This document shows, in pieces, positions 1-6,100 of a stretch of DNA of 7,010 nt; position 1 is the stretch's first letter; the number at the start of each line of letters is the position of its first letter. The stretch spans positions 1 through 7,010 of the forward strand of contig CALCXL010000569.1 in NCBI GenBank assembly GCA_937907595.1. The letters are read 5' to 3'. A program made the position numbers and the translations under genes. Under the pieces are notes generated by a model. It was given only the letters and a program-made list of their open reading frames with translations, was not told the DNA's origin and ran no database searches. Source of the stretch: an uncultured Pseudomonadota bacterium (GTDB lineage: Bacteria; Myxococcota_A; UBA796; UBA9615).

Positions 1-476
1 ACGAGGACGTGCAGGCCGTGGCCCGGATCATCGCTGAGGCGAAGTACGTGCTGTTCCTGGGGCGCGGGCCCAACTACCCCACCGCCCTGGAGGGCGCGCT
101 CAAGCTCAAGGAGGTCACCTACATCCAGTGCGAGGGCCTTGCCGCCGCGGAGATGAAGCACGGGCCCATCGCCCTGATCGGCAAGGGCACCCCCGTGATC
201 TTCCTGGCTCCCCAGGACGCGCTGCGGACGAAGACCATGTCGAACATGGAGGAGGTCAAGGCCCGCGGCGCCACGATCATCGCCGTGGCCAACCCCGGGG
301 ACACCGAGGTCCAGGAGCTGGCCGACTACGTCCTGGAGGTGCCGGAGACGCACGATCTGCTGACGCCCTTCCTGGGCGTGCTCCCGCTGCAGCTGCTGTC
401 GTACCACGTGGCCGTCCTGCTCGGCCGCGACGTCGACAAGCCCCGAAACCTGGCGAAGTCGGTGACGGTGGAGTGA
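1..476 (+). CDS. glmS: Glutamine--fructose-6-phosphate aminotransferase (isomerizing), C-terminal part, 5'-truncated by the window edge
   Basis: GlmS makes glucosamine-6-phosphate from fructose-6-phosphate and glutamine in the cytoplasm, the first step towards UDP-GlcNAc for peptidoglycan and LPS. Only the last 157 codons are present, in frame from base 3; the family is about 600 residues, so the glutaminase domain and first SIS domain lie outside the window. What is visible is the second SIS (sugar isomerase) domain, with the family landmarks GRGPNYPTALEGALKLKE, AAAEMKHGPIALI and the C-terminus DVDKPRNLAKSVTVE. By comparison with E. coli GlmS these carry the catalytic Glu (KLKE), the ring-opening His (KHGP) and the Schiff-base Lys near the C-terminus (LAKS), so the isomerase site is intact. 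A GTG at base 9 is an internal codon, not a start. The gene ends 6 bases before the stop of the convergent transglutaminase gene. Identification is near certain. Confidence 0.97.
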   Translation, partial: EDVQAVARIIAEAKYVLFLGRGPNYPTALEGALKLKEVTYIQCEGLAAAEMKHGPIALIGKGTPVIFLAPQDALRTKTMSNMEEVKARGATIIAVANPGDTEVQELADYVLEVPETHDLLTPFLGVLPLQLLSYHVAVLLGRDVDKPRNLAKSVTVE

Positions 477-477
477 G

Positions 478-490
478 AGGGCTCAGCCCT
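478..490. terminator. Short inverted repeat between convergent stop codons (weak candidate bidirectional terminator)
   Basis: AGGGCT-C-AGCCCT is a perfect 6-base inverted repeat that can fold as a 5-bp AGGGC/GCCCT stem with a TCA loop. It sits exactly between the glmS stop (474-476) and the stop of the opposing gene, whose TCA complement forms the loop. No T-tract follows on either strand, so intrinsic termination would be weak. There is no other room for a terminator in the 6-base gap. The repeat could arise by chance in GC-rich DNA. Confidence 0.25.
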
Positions 491-2632
491 TCGCTGCGTC
501 CTTCGGAGACCAGCTCCGCGCCCGACGAGCCAGCCGGCGAACCTGGGCGGTGAGCCCCGCGGGCAGCGGTCCGTCGCCGTAGCGCGCCGCATACCAGCCC
601 TCCACCGCCCCGGGCGCCTCGCCGAACCGCTCGGCATCCTGACCCGCGGCCCACCGGGCCAGCTCCAGGGGCGCCGCGGGCTCCCTGGGCGCACCGGGCA
701 CCCGCCGGGCCGCAGCCTCCAGGCGACGGTGCAGTCGACTCACGGCCCGCCCGGTGGGGGCCAGGGCGGGCGACCAGGGCCCCCGGGATCGCAGGAACAG
801 CGCCAGGCCACCCGCCCCCAGCGCGGCCCCGAGCAGCCAGGCGAGCCTCCCCCACCCTCCCCGCTCCTCCGTCGGCGAAGGCCCCCGCGGCGTCGGCGCG
901 ACCACGACCGCGTCGTCCTGGCCCCAGGCCCGGAGGCGGCGCAGGATCGCCTGGAAGCCCGCGGCCTGGTTGCCCAGGTCGTAGTCGAGCATGACGTCGG
1001 CCCACAGCATGCGCCCGTAGTCGGCCCAGGCCCCCGCCTGAGCGCGCAGGCTGCGGCGGGCGGAGGCGTCCAGGCCGCCGGCCGTCGACGGGGTCGGATC
1101 GAACAGCACCCAGCCCGAGTCCGGGAACCACAGCTCCACCCAGGAGTGGGCGTGATCCTGTCGCACCAGCCAGTAGGCGCCGACCGGGTTCCACTCCGCC
1201 CCCGCGAAGCCGTTGACCAGCCTCGCGGGCAGCCCCCGGGACCGGAGCATCAGCGCCATCGACGTGGCGAAGTACTCGCAGTGGCCCTCCTGCACCTCGT
1301 CCAGGAACGCGAGCACCGGGTCGGCGTAGGCCGAGGCGGGCTGGTCCAACGAGTAGGTGAACTCCTCCCGGAAGCGGGCCTGCAGGAGCAGGGCCTCGTC
1401 CAGGGCGGTCGAAGCGCCCTGGGTCCACTCGTCCGCGAGCGCCGCCACCCGGGGGGACAGGGACGGGGGCAGCTGGGTGTAGCGGCGCAGCAGCGCGGGG
1501 TCGGAGGCACGGGGGTCCTGGGCCCGGAGCAGATCCGGGTCGGGCAGGCCCGGATCGCTGTAGACGACGTAGCTCTCACGCCGACGCGGGTGGTCAGGTA
1601 GAAGCCCTCGGTGGAGGCAGCGTCCAGGCTGGTGAAGTCGCCGTAGATGGCGGCGGCCCGGGGCACGAAGAAGAGCACGCGGCTGTCCAGCGGCTCCATG
1701 CCCACCTCCAGGCGCAGGGCCCAAGGAGCGGTCGAGGGCGGCCCCTTTCCCCGGTTCAGGGCGACCAGGCTCTGCTTTCGATCGTCCGAGAGCGTCCAGT
1801 CGCGGCCGTCGAAGCGGTCCAGGGCCAGCCCGTGCCAGTACAGGTTCTCCGCCGGCACCGGCCGCCCCGCGGCGTCGAAGGCGCGCACCCGCATCACCGG
1901 CTCCCGGCTCAGCTGCAGCAGGCCGATCTCGCCCAGCCGGACCCGATCCGAGAAGCCCGAGATGTGCACAGGAGGCAGCAGGCTGCCGGTCAGGAAGCTG
2001 ACCTGCATGCGGGGCAGGAGGAAGAAGAGCCCCACCGTGCCCAGCAGCAGGAGCAGGTTGAGGCCGGCCACGGCCGCGAAGACGGGCGCGCGCACCAGGG
2101 GATCCAGCGCCTTCCAGCGGGCCACTGGCACCGGGCCCTGGGGGTGCCGCGCGTTCCAGGCAGCCTCCACCGACAGCGCCAGGCGGGCCAGCAGCATCGC
2201 CCAGACGAAGCACACCAGGAAGGCCAGGAACAGCAGGAACCACAGCGGAGAGAAGGTCAGCACCGACGCCAGCAACACCATGCCGAAGGCGATGAAGAAG
2301 CTGTAGATGTCGTCCCGCGCGCCCCGCCGCGTCAGGACCCGGTGGACCTGCACGAACAGCAGGAGCTGCGAGAAGACCGTGAGCACGTGCTTGCCGAGCA
2401 GCCCCCAGCCCAAAGCGAGCCAGATCAGGAAGCTGAGCTGCAGGGCGACCCAGGCCCGGGGCGAGAGCAGGGTCGGTCCGCGCACCACCCGCCACGCGAG
2501 GGCCGCGACCACCACCGCCGCCGTCGGCCCCGGCAGCTCCCCGCCGAGCCCCAACGCCAGGATGCCCAGCAGGACGACCGATCCCGTGGCCAGCCGCTGC
2601 AGCGCGACGAAGCGGGGCGGGGAGGTGCTCAT
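483..2632 (-). CDS. TgpA-like membrane transglutaminase (DUF3488 - transglutaminase core - DUF4129), interrupted by a one-base frameshift
   Basis: This is an inner-membrane protein with a periplasmic transglutaminase-like domain, as in Pseudomonas TgpA; the natural substrate of the family is largely unknown. The N-terminal half, from ATG at 2630-2632, has about seven hydrophobic segments (near residues 15-33, 36-50, 58-79, 83-97, 109-127, 129-155, 184-206), then GFSDRVRLGEIG and YWHGLALDRFDGRDW, typical of DUF3488. The C-terminal half is in a different frame and carries the catalytic Cys (EGHCEYFA, codon 1278-1280), His (DHAHSWVELW, 1146-1148) and Asp (LFDPTP, 1098-1100). A further membrane helix (WLLGAALGAGGLALFL) and a DUF4129-like tail ending GWYAARYG...RRLARRAR follow. 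The two halves join by a -1 shift near 1575-1595; the intact protein would be about 716 residues. The start overlaps the DUF58 stop as ATGA and has GAGGGGG 4 bases upstream. Family call is strong; whether the gene is really broken or the sequence has an indel error is open. Confidence 0.9.
1575..1595 (-). other. Frameshift point within the TgpA-like gene
   Basis: Reading leftwards from 2632, the frame is DUF3488-like down to ...STEGFYLTTRVGV; beyond that it turns into Arg/Pro/Ser-rich shadow sequence that stops at 1250. The transglutaminase frame becomes meaningful at ESYVVYSDPG (from 1577) and continues to the stop at 483, while upstream of this point it reads as shadow. The codon phase differs by -1, so one base is missing (or two added) in this short stretch. 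The 2150-base span is one short of a multiple of three, which agrees. No X-XXY-YYZ slippery heptamer is visible here. Confidence 0.85.
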
Positions 2633-3648
2633 GTGTCCCCCTCGGGCAGCCGGGCCAGCGCGAGGCGACGCAGCAGCTCCCCCACGGCCTCGTCGCCCTG
2701 CGCGGCCATGGCTGGGCTGCCCGGCAGGATCAGCTCCACGGCGCGCCCAGCGCGGACCGCGGCGAGCAGCTGGCCGGTGGCGACGCTGAGGGCCTCCTCG
2801 AACCGGCGGTGGCGATCGGGCCCCGAGCTCGCCGGCACGTCGATGCGGACCCGTCCCGCGTCCTCCCGCTCCCGATCCACGACGATGCGGCGGTCGCGCC
2901 GCGCGCTGGTCCGCCAGTGGATGAGGCCGGGGTCCTCCCCCTCCCGCCAGGCGCGCAGCTCCCGGAGGTCGGCGCGTCCGCCCCCCCGCTCCGAGCGCGC
3001 GTCCGCCCCCCGCCGACCGGGGGCCGCCGGGGGAACCGTGGAGGAGACCGGCTGCGGAAAGACGAGCACGTCCAAGGGCGCGGCGACGTCGTACCACTTG
3101 CGCAGGATGCCGAAGGGCCAACTGGTGGAGACCCGGACCCCCCGCAGGCGGTGCTGCCCTCGGCGGGTGAAGGACCAGCGGCCGGCCAGCTGCTCACGCC
3201 CTCGCGGGGGCACCCAGACGACCTCCGCGCCCGACGCCTCCGCCAGATCCGCGTCGGCCGAGGGCAGCTCGTCCACCCGCAGAGCCAGGTGTGGGACAAA
3301 GCGGCGGGGGTTCTCCAGCAACCAGGTGCCGGCGGCCTCCTCCCCCGCGAAGACCCGCGCCTCCAGTCGGCGCCGGACCCGCAGGCCCCGAACGGCCGAC
3401 TCGGACAGCACCCCCGACAAGGCCACCAGCGACAGCATCGCTGCGAACACCAGGTACAGCAGGTTGTTGCCGGTGTTGAGCGCGGCCAGGCTCACGGCCA
3501 GCGACGTGGCCAGGAAGATCCACCCTTCGACCGTGGGCCGCACCCGCCGCACCGCCCCCCAGCGGCGGCGGCCCAAACGCAGGATGCGACGCCGGACCGA
3601 GCCGCCCTCGGCGTCGGCCGGCGCGATGCGCGGACCGACGGGGCTCAT
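2629..3648 (-). CDS. DUF58 domain-containing membrane protein
   Basis: This 339-residue protein belongs to the DUF58 family, whose members are almost always encoded between a MoxR ATPase and a transglutaminase or VWA protein; no biochemical activity is established. A basic N-terminus (RRRILRLGRRRW) leads into two membrane helices, about residues 43-60 and 62-82, separated by the short NTGNN turn usual in this family. A beta-rich domain follows, and then the DUF58 signature at about 229-250, REGEDPGLIHWRTSARR, with the conserved D-P-x-x-x-I-H-W core. The C-terminal third resembles the VWA-like fold of DUF58 proteins (RIDVPASS... then VELILPG). The ATG at 3646-3648 overlaps the moxR stop as ATGA and has no Shine-Dalgarno sequence in front, so translation probably depends on moxR. 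Its own stop overlaps the start of the TgpA-like gene in the same way. Confidence 0.93.
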   Translation of the reverse strand: MSPVGPRIAPADAEGGSVRRRILRLGRRRWGAVRRVRPTVEGWIFLATSLAVSLAALNTGNNLLYLVFAAMLSLVALSGVLSESAVRGLRVRRRLEARVFAGEEAAGTWLLENPRRFVPHLALRVDELPSADADLAEASGAEVVWVPPRGREQLAGRWSFTRRGQHRLRGVRVSTSWPFGILRKWYDVAAPLDVLVFPQPVSSTVPPAAPGRRGADARSERGGGRADLRELRAWREGEDPGLIHWRTSARRDRRIVVDREREDAGRVRIDVPASSGPDRHRRFEEALSVATGQLLAAVRAGRAVELILPGSPAMAAQGDEAVGELLRRLALARLPEGDT

Positions 3649-4592
3649 CGGGGCAGCGGCACGCCGGCGACGATGCCTTCGAGCACGTCCTCCACCCGCT
3701 GCGCGCTGCCATCCGCCGCCCAGGCCCCGCGCAGGCGGTGGGCCAACACGGGCTCAAAGAGGGCGAGCAGGTCGTCGGGCACGACGTGGTCCCGGCCCAG
3801 GAGCATCGCCCTGGAGCGCGCGCCGCGGGCGAGGGCCTGGGCGGCTCGGGGGGATGCGCCCAGGGCCAGGTCCGCGGACTCCCGGGTGGCCCGCACCACT
3901 GCGAGCAGGTAGTCCTCCAGGTCCGGGTGCAGGCGCACGGCCCGGGCGCGGGCCTGCAGGGCCACCACCGACTCCGCGTCCAGGACCCGCTCCGCCCGGC
4001 GGGGCCCCAGGGCGGACTCGCGGAGCAGCAGGCGCTCGCTCTCCACGTCGGGGTAGCCCACCGTCAGCCGCATCAGGAAGCGGTCCATCTGCGACTCGGG
4101 CAGGGGGAACGTGCCGTGGTGCTCCTGGGGGTTCTGGGTGGCCACCACGCAGAAGGGGCGCGGCAGGGGGTGCACCTCCCCGTCCACGGTGACCTGTCCC
4201 TCGTTCATGGCCTCCAGCAGGCTGGACTGGGTCCGGGGCGGGGTGCGGTTGATCTCATCGGCGAGCACCACGTTGGCGAAGACGGGCCCGGGGTGAAACC
4301 GGAAGCGAGCGGCCGCCTGGTCGTAGACGCCCACGCCCACGATGTCCGATGGCAGCAGGTCCGCGGTGAACTGGATGCGCGCGAAGCGGCAGCCCGATGC
4401 GTCGGCCAGGGCCTGGCCCAGGGTGGTCTTGCCGACCCCGGGCACGTCTTCGAGCAGCACGTGGCCTTCGGCGAACAGCGCGGTCAGGACGTGCAGGACC
4501 AGCGCGCTCTTGCCGTGCACCACGGCCTCGATCGACGCCTGGAGGACGTCGGTGCGATCGGAGAGGGGGTCGATCAGGGGAGCCGTGGACAC
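3645..4592 (-). CDS. MoxR-family AAA+ ATPase
   Basis: This 315-residue cytoplasmic ATPase belongs to the MoxR/AAA_3 family, thought to act as chaperone-like remodelling factors for partner proteins encoded nearby. Visible motifs are Walker A EDVPGVGKTT (about 48-57, Lys55), Walker B VVLADEINR (108-116), sensor 1 VVATQNP with Asn154, the QMDRFLMR segment (168-175) supplying the likely arginine finger, and SPRAAQAL with a sensor-2 Arg (249). Length matches the family. The start is GTG at 4590-4592, preceded by AGGA (complement of 4601-4604) with 8-base spacing; no better start lies further upstream within the 36-base gap to the preceding gene's stop. It leads the tightly coupled moxR-DUF58-tgpA series, and may also be co-transcribed with the surface-protein gene upstream. 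The specific client is unknown; the two membrane proteins downstream are the usual guess. Confidence 0.95.
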   Translation of the reverse strand: MSTAPLIDPLSDRTDVLQASIEAVVHGKSALVLHVLTALFAEGHVLLEDVPGVGKTTLGQALADASGCRFARIQFTADLLPSDIVGVGVYDQAAARFRFHPGPVFANVVLADEINRTPPRTQSSLLEAMNEGQVTVDGEVHPLPRPFCVVATQNPQEHHGTFPLPESQMDRFLMRLTVGYPDVESERLLLRESALGPRRAERVLDAESVVALQARARAVRLHPDLEDYLLAVVRATRESADLALGASPRAAQALARGARSRAMLLGRDHVVPDDLLALFEPVLAHRLRGAWAADGSAQRVEDVLEGIVAGVPLPR

Positions 4593-4600
4593 GGCTCGGA

Positions 4601-4604
4601 TCCT
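4601..4604 (-). promoter_or_regulatory. Ribosome binding site supporting the GTG start of moxR
   Basis: The minus strand reads TAGGATCCGAGCC then GTG. AGGA lies 8 bases before the GTG at 4592. This decides the non-ATG start; the protein then begins MSTAPLID, about 45 residues before Walker A, a usual distance for MoxR proteins. Confidence 0.6.
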
Positions 4605-4616
4605 AGCAAACCCGTG

Positions 4617-4637
4617 CGCCGCAGCGGCTCAGCGGCG
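4617..4637 (-). terminator. Weak hairpin over the surface-protein stop codon (possible attenuator, doubtful)
   Basis: CGCCGC and GCGGCG (6-bp GC stem) flank a 9-base loop containing the TGA stop of the MopE-repeat gene. Downstream in the direction of transcription comes CACGGGTTTGC, with only three T residues. This is too weak for a confident intrinsic terminator, but could reduce read-through into moxR. Such stems are common by chance in DNA this rich in GC. Confidence 0.2.
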
Positions 4638-5924
4638 GCGACGCCAGCCGATCGCGACCAGCAGGAGCAGCGCCAGCGGCGCTCCCCGCCGAGAGCCGTC
4701 GACCACCGAGCAGTCCACCGTGGAGTAGTAGGTGGGGCGGAAGACCCGCAGCACCACCGAGGCGCCGCTGTCGTCGGCCTCGGTCTCAAAGTGGGGATCC
4801 GTGACCACGACGTGGGCCTCGAACAGCCACTCGGTCTCCGCCGTGTCCGGCTCCGCGTGGAACCGCAGGAACGCGTAGGGCGAGAGGGGGTCGCCGTCCA
4901 GCTCCACGGTCACACCCGCGTAGGCGTCCGCGGGGGTGTCCAGCGTCCAGGTGTACTGCAGCTCATCCGAGGGGTTGGCGTCGTCGGTGCCGCTGGCGTC
5001 CAGCACCAGGATGGCGGTGCCGCCCAGGTACTTCTGCTGCTTGTCCGGGCCGGCGTCGACCTCCGGCGCGGCCCAGCAGTCCTCGTCCAGGTCGTCGACG
5101 ACGGCGTCGCAGTCGTTGTCGATCTCGTCCAGGCAGGTGAAGCCCTCTTCGCCCGCCTCGGGGTTGATCGTCGGGTCGGCGTCGTCGCAGTCGTCGCCAC
5201 CGCAGAGGGGGCTGGTGGCCTCGTCTCCGTCGATGTCCAGGTCGTCGGCCACGCCGCTGCAGTCGTTGTCGATCCCGTCGTCGCAGACCTCGTCGTTGAA
5301 GGGCCGCGCCGCCGTGTCGTTGTCGTCGCAGTCGCCCTCGCAGCTGCTGAAGTCGTCGCCGTCGTCGTCGCGGGTGTTCTGGGCCGCGTCGCTGTCGTCG
5401 CAGTCCGTCTCGCAGGACGTCTCGCCGTCGCCGTCCTCGTCCAGCCCGTTGACCACGATGTCCTGATCGTCGCAGTCGCCGTCGCAGAAGCTCTGTCCGT
5501 CCCCGTCCAGGTCGGTGGGGCCCTCGAACTCCGTGGCGTTGACCGGGTTGGCGCTGTCGCTGCAGTCGCCCTCGCAGAGGTTGAAGCCGTCCCCGTCCAG
5601 GTCCACCAGCTCGTCGGTCTGTGCCTGGCAGTCGTTGTCGATGCCATCGCAGACCTCGACGGCGTTCGGGTTGACCAGCGGATCGGAGTCGTCGCAGTCC
5701 TGGCAGTTGATGAAGGTGTCCGCGTCCCCATGGGCGGTCCCGACCACGCCGTCGCAGTCGTTGTCCACCGCGTCACAGGTCTCGTCCGCGCCCGGGTAGA
5801 TGGCGGGGTTCGCGTCGTTGCAGTCCTCCGCCTCGTCCCAGCCGTCGCCGTCCGCGTCGGCCGCGAGCGCGGTGGTGGGCAACGAGAGGAGCAGCAAGGC
5901 GAGCAAGATCGTGCGCTGGGGCAT
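4629..5924 (-). CDS. Secreted MopE-type Asp/Cys-rich repeat protein with PKD-like domain and MYXO-CTERM-like tail
   Basis: This is a 431-residue predicted cell-surface protein. Residues 1-21 form a signal peptide (TILLALLLLSLPTTALA, cleavage after ALA). Residues 23-283 hold seven Asp/Cys-rich units of the Cu-binding MopE / putative metal-binding type (cores such as DCDDSDP, EVCDGIDNDC and DLDGDG) with 22 Cys in total; DxDxDG loops suggest Ca2+ binding and the Cys pairs disulfides or metal, but neither is shown here. Residues about 287-397 look like a PKD or Ig-like beta domain (PEVDAGPDKQQ, VLDASGTDDANP, YTWTL, VTDPHF). The tail is Cys405, a hydrophobic stretch APLALLLLVAIGW, then RRRR. Two adjacent ATGs exist (5927 and 5924); GGAGG lies 1 base from the first and 4 from the second, so the second is preferred. 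The gene precedes moxR by 36 bases on the same strand. Not MopE itself: only the repeat is shared. Confidence 0.9.
   Translation of the reverse strand: MPQRTILLALLLLSLPTTALAADADGDGWDEAEDCNDANPAIYPGADETCDAVDNDCDGVVGTAHGDADTFINCQDCDDSDPLVNPNAVEVCDGIDNDCQAQTDELVDLDGDGFNLCEGDCSDSANPVNATEFEGPTDLDGDGQSFCDGDCDDQDIVVNGLDEDGDGETSCETDCDDSDAAQNTRDDDGDDFSSCEGDCDDNDTAARPFNDEVCDDGIDNDCSGVADDLDIDGDEATSPLCGGDDCDDADPTINPEAGEEGFTCLDEIDNDCDAVVDDLDEDCWAAPEVDAGPDKQQKYLGGTAILVLDASGTDDANPSDELQYTWTLDTPADAYAGVTVELDGDPLSPYAFLRFHAEPDTAETEWLFEAHVVVTDPHFETEADDSGASVVLRVFRPTYYSTVDCSVVDGSRRGAPLALLLLVAIGWRRRR
4632..4712 (-). other. MYXO-CTERM-like C-terminal sorting signal
   Basis: Residues 405-431 run Cys, short Gly/Ser/Arg linker, a hydrophobic segment of about 13 residues (APLALLLLVAIGW), then four arginines to the stop. 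This is the layout of the MYXO-CTERM tag of myxobacterial surface proteins, where the Cys is the processing and lipid-attachment site and the helix-plus-Arg end is removed by a myxosortase-type protease. The Cys is preceded by Asp rather than the more usual Gly, so recognition rests on overall layout. Confidence 0.75.
5076..5858 (-). repeat. Degenerate tandem repeats encoding MopE-type Asp/Cys-rich units
   Basis: This stretch encodes residues 23-283 of the surface protein. The 12-mer GTCGTCGCAGTC (+ strand; codes for D-C-D-D) occurs exactly at 5181, 5322, 5394 and 5688, with a one-mismatch copy at 5466. GCAGTCGTTGTCGAT-like copies (I/V-D-N-D-C) recur at the canonical units. Four short units with the pattern DxDGDxxxxCxxxC start at residues 108, 138, 162 and 186 (spacing 30, 24, 24). 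Longer canonical units with the CDxIDNDC half lie on both sides. This is protein-coding repetition, not CRISPR: there are no unique spacers of constant length. Confidence 0.9.
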
Positions 5925-5928
5925 CATC

Positions 5929-5933
5929 CCTCC
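5929..5933 (-). promoter_or_regulatory. Ribosome binding site of the MopE-repeat gene
   Basis: The minus strand reads CGGAGGGATGATGCCC. GGAGG is one base from the first ATG and four from the second. The spacing favours the second ATG (5922-5924); the difference is one Met at the front of the signal peptide. Confidence 0.7.
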
Positions 5934-5935
5934 GG

Positions 5936-5959
5936 GGGGCCAGCAGCCCCAAGAGGGGC
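5936..5959 (-). promoter_or_regulatory. Two mutually exclusive hairpins in the leader of the MopE-repeat gene
   Basis: In the transcript, GCCCC (5955-5959) can pair with GGGGC (5946-5950) across a TCTT loop. The same GGGGC can instead pair with GCCCC (5936-5940) across a TGCTG loop. The second stem ends 2 bases before the GGAGG ribosome site. The complementarity is plain in the sequence; a regulatory role is only a guess, since stems are short and the region is GC-rich. Confidence 0.35.
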
Positions 5960-5970
5960 CGAGGCGGCCA

Positions 5971-5999
5971 TTTCTAGGGCAGCCCGGGATCGGTGTCAA
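5971..5999 (-). promoter_or_regulatory. Sigma70-type promoter for the MopE-repeat gene and possibly the whole minus-strand cluster
   Basis: On the minus strand TTGACA (5994-5999, 6/6 consensus) is followed after exactly 17 bases by TAGAAA (5971-5976, 4/6 to TATAAT). Transcription would begin near 5964, giving a leader of about 40 bases. Direction, spacing and position upstream of a ribosome site all fit. AT-rich hexamers are rare in this DNA, so chance occurrence is less likely. No comparable promoter is seen in the 36-base gap before moxR. Confidence 0.7.
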
Positions 6000-6063
6000 G
6001 CGGCCCCGGAACGCAGCGTTCTCGCGCAGTTGCAGCGATGAGCGATAGCGACCGACGCCTCCA

Positions 6064-6073
6064 CGGTCGACCG
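6064..6073. promoter_or_regulatory. 10-base perfect palindrome (possible operator) upstream of the cyclophilin gene
   Basis: CGGTCGACCG is a perfect palindrome. It covers the candidate -35 element (TCGACC, 6067-6072) of the rightward promoter, a position where a dimeric repressor could act. No second copy is seen in the intergenic region, and no regulator gene is present in the window. Confidence 0.25.
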
Positions 6074-6095
6074 GGAGCGCGCATTCTGGTACAAG
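6067..6095 (+). promoter_or_regulatory. Candidate sigma70-type promoter for the cyclophilin gene
   Basis: TCGACC (6067-6072, 4/6 to TTGACA) and TACAAG (6090-6095, 4/6 to TATAAT) are separated by 17 bases, with TGG immediately before the -10, an extended -10 feature. Transcription would start near 6102, leaving a leader of about 66 bases. It is weaker than the divergent promoter at 5971-5999. Confidence 0.4.
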
Positions 6096-6100
6096 CACGC

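Noticed and set aside
1575..1595. Programmed -1 ribosomal frameshift in the TgpA-like gene
   Set aside because: No X-XXY-YYZ heptamer is visible around ACCCGCGTCGGCGTGAGAGC. The family is normally encoded in one frame, and no stop follows closely in the first frame as would be usual.
1832..4192. 786-codon + strand ORF, and other long Arg/Pro/Ala-rich ORFs over 277-3900
   Set aside because: These are shadow frames caused by high GC, with few stop codons, low-complexity composition and no motifs. The minus-strand genes here have clear domains.
4593..4628. A separate promoter for moxR in the 36-base gap
   Set aside because: No -35/-10 pair with proper spacing fits; only TTTGCT and TAGGAT-like words occur, and the latter overlaps the ribosome site. 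A promoter inside the upstream gene cannot be excluded.
5076..5858. Regularly spaced repeats that could suggest a CRISPR array
   Set aside because: The repeated words vary, their spacing is irregular, and they all fit one coding frame with MopE-type protein units.
3738..6041. 767-codon + strand ORF rich in Val, Ala and Gly (looks like a hydrophobic repeat protein)
   Set aside because: It is the antisense of moxR and of the Asp-rich repeats: GAC/GAT codons read as GTC/ATC on the other strand. It has no family motif and collides with three convincing genes.
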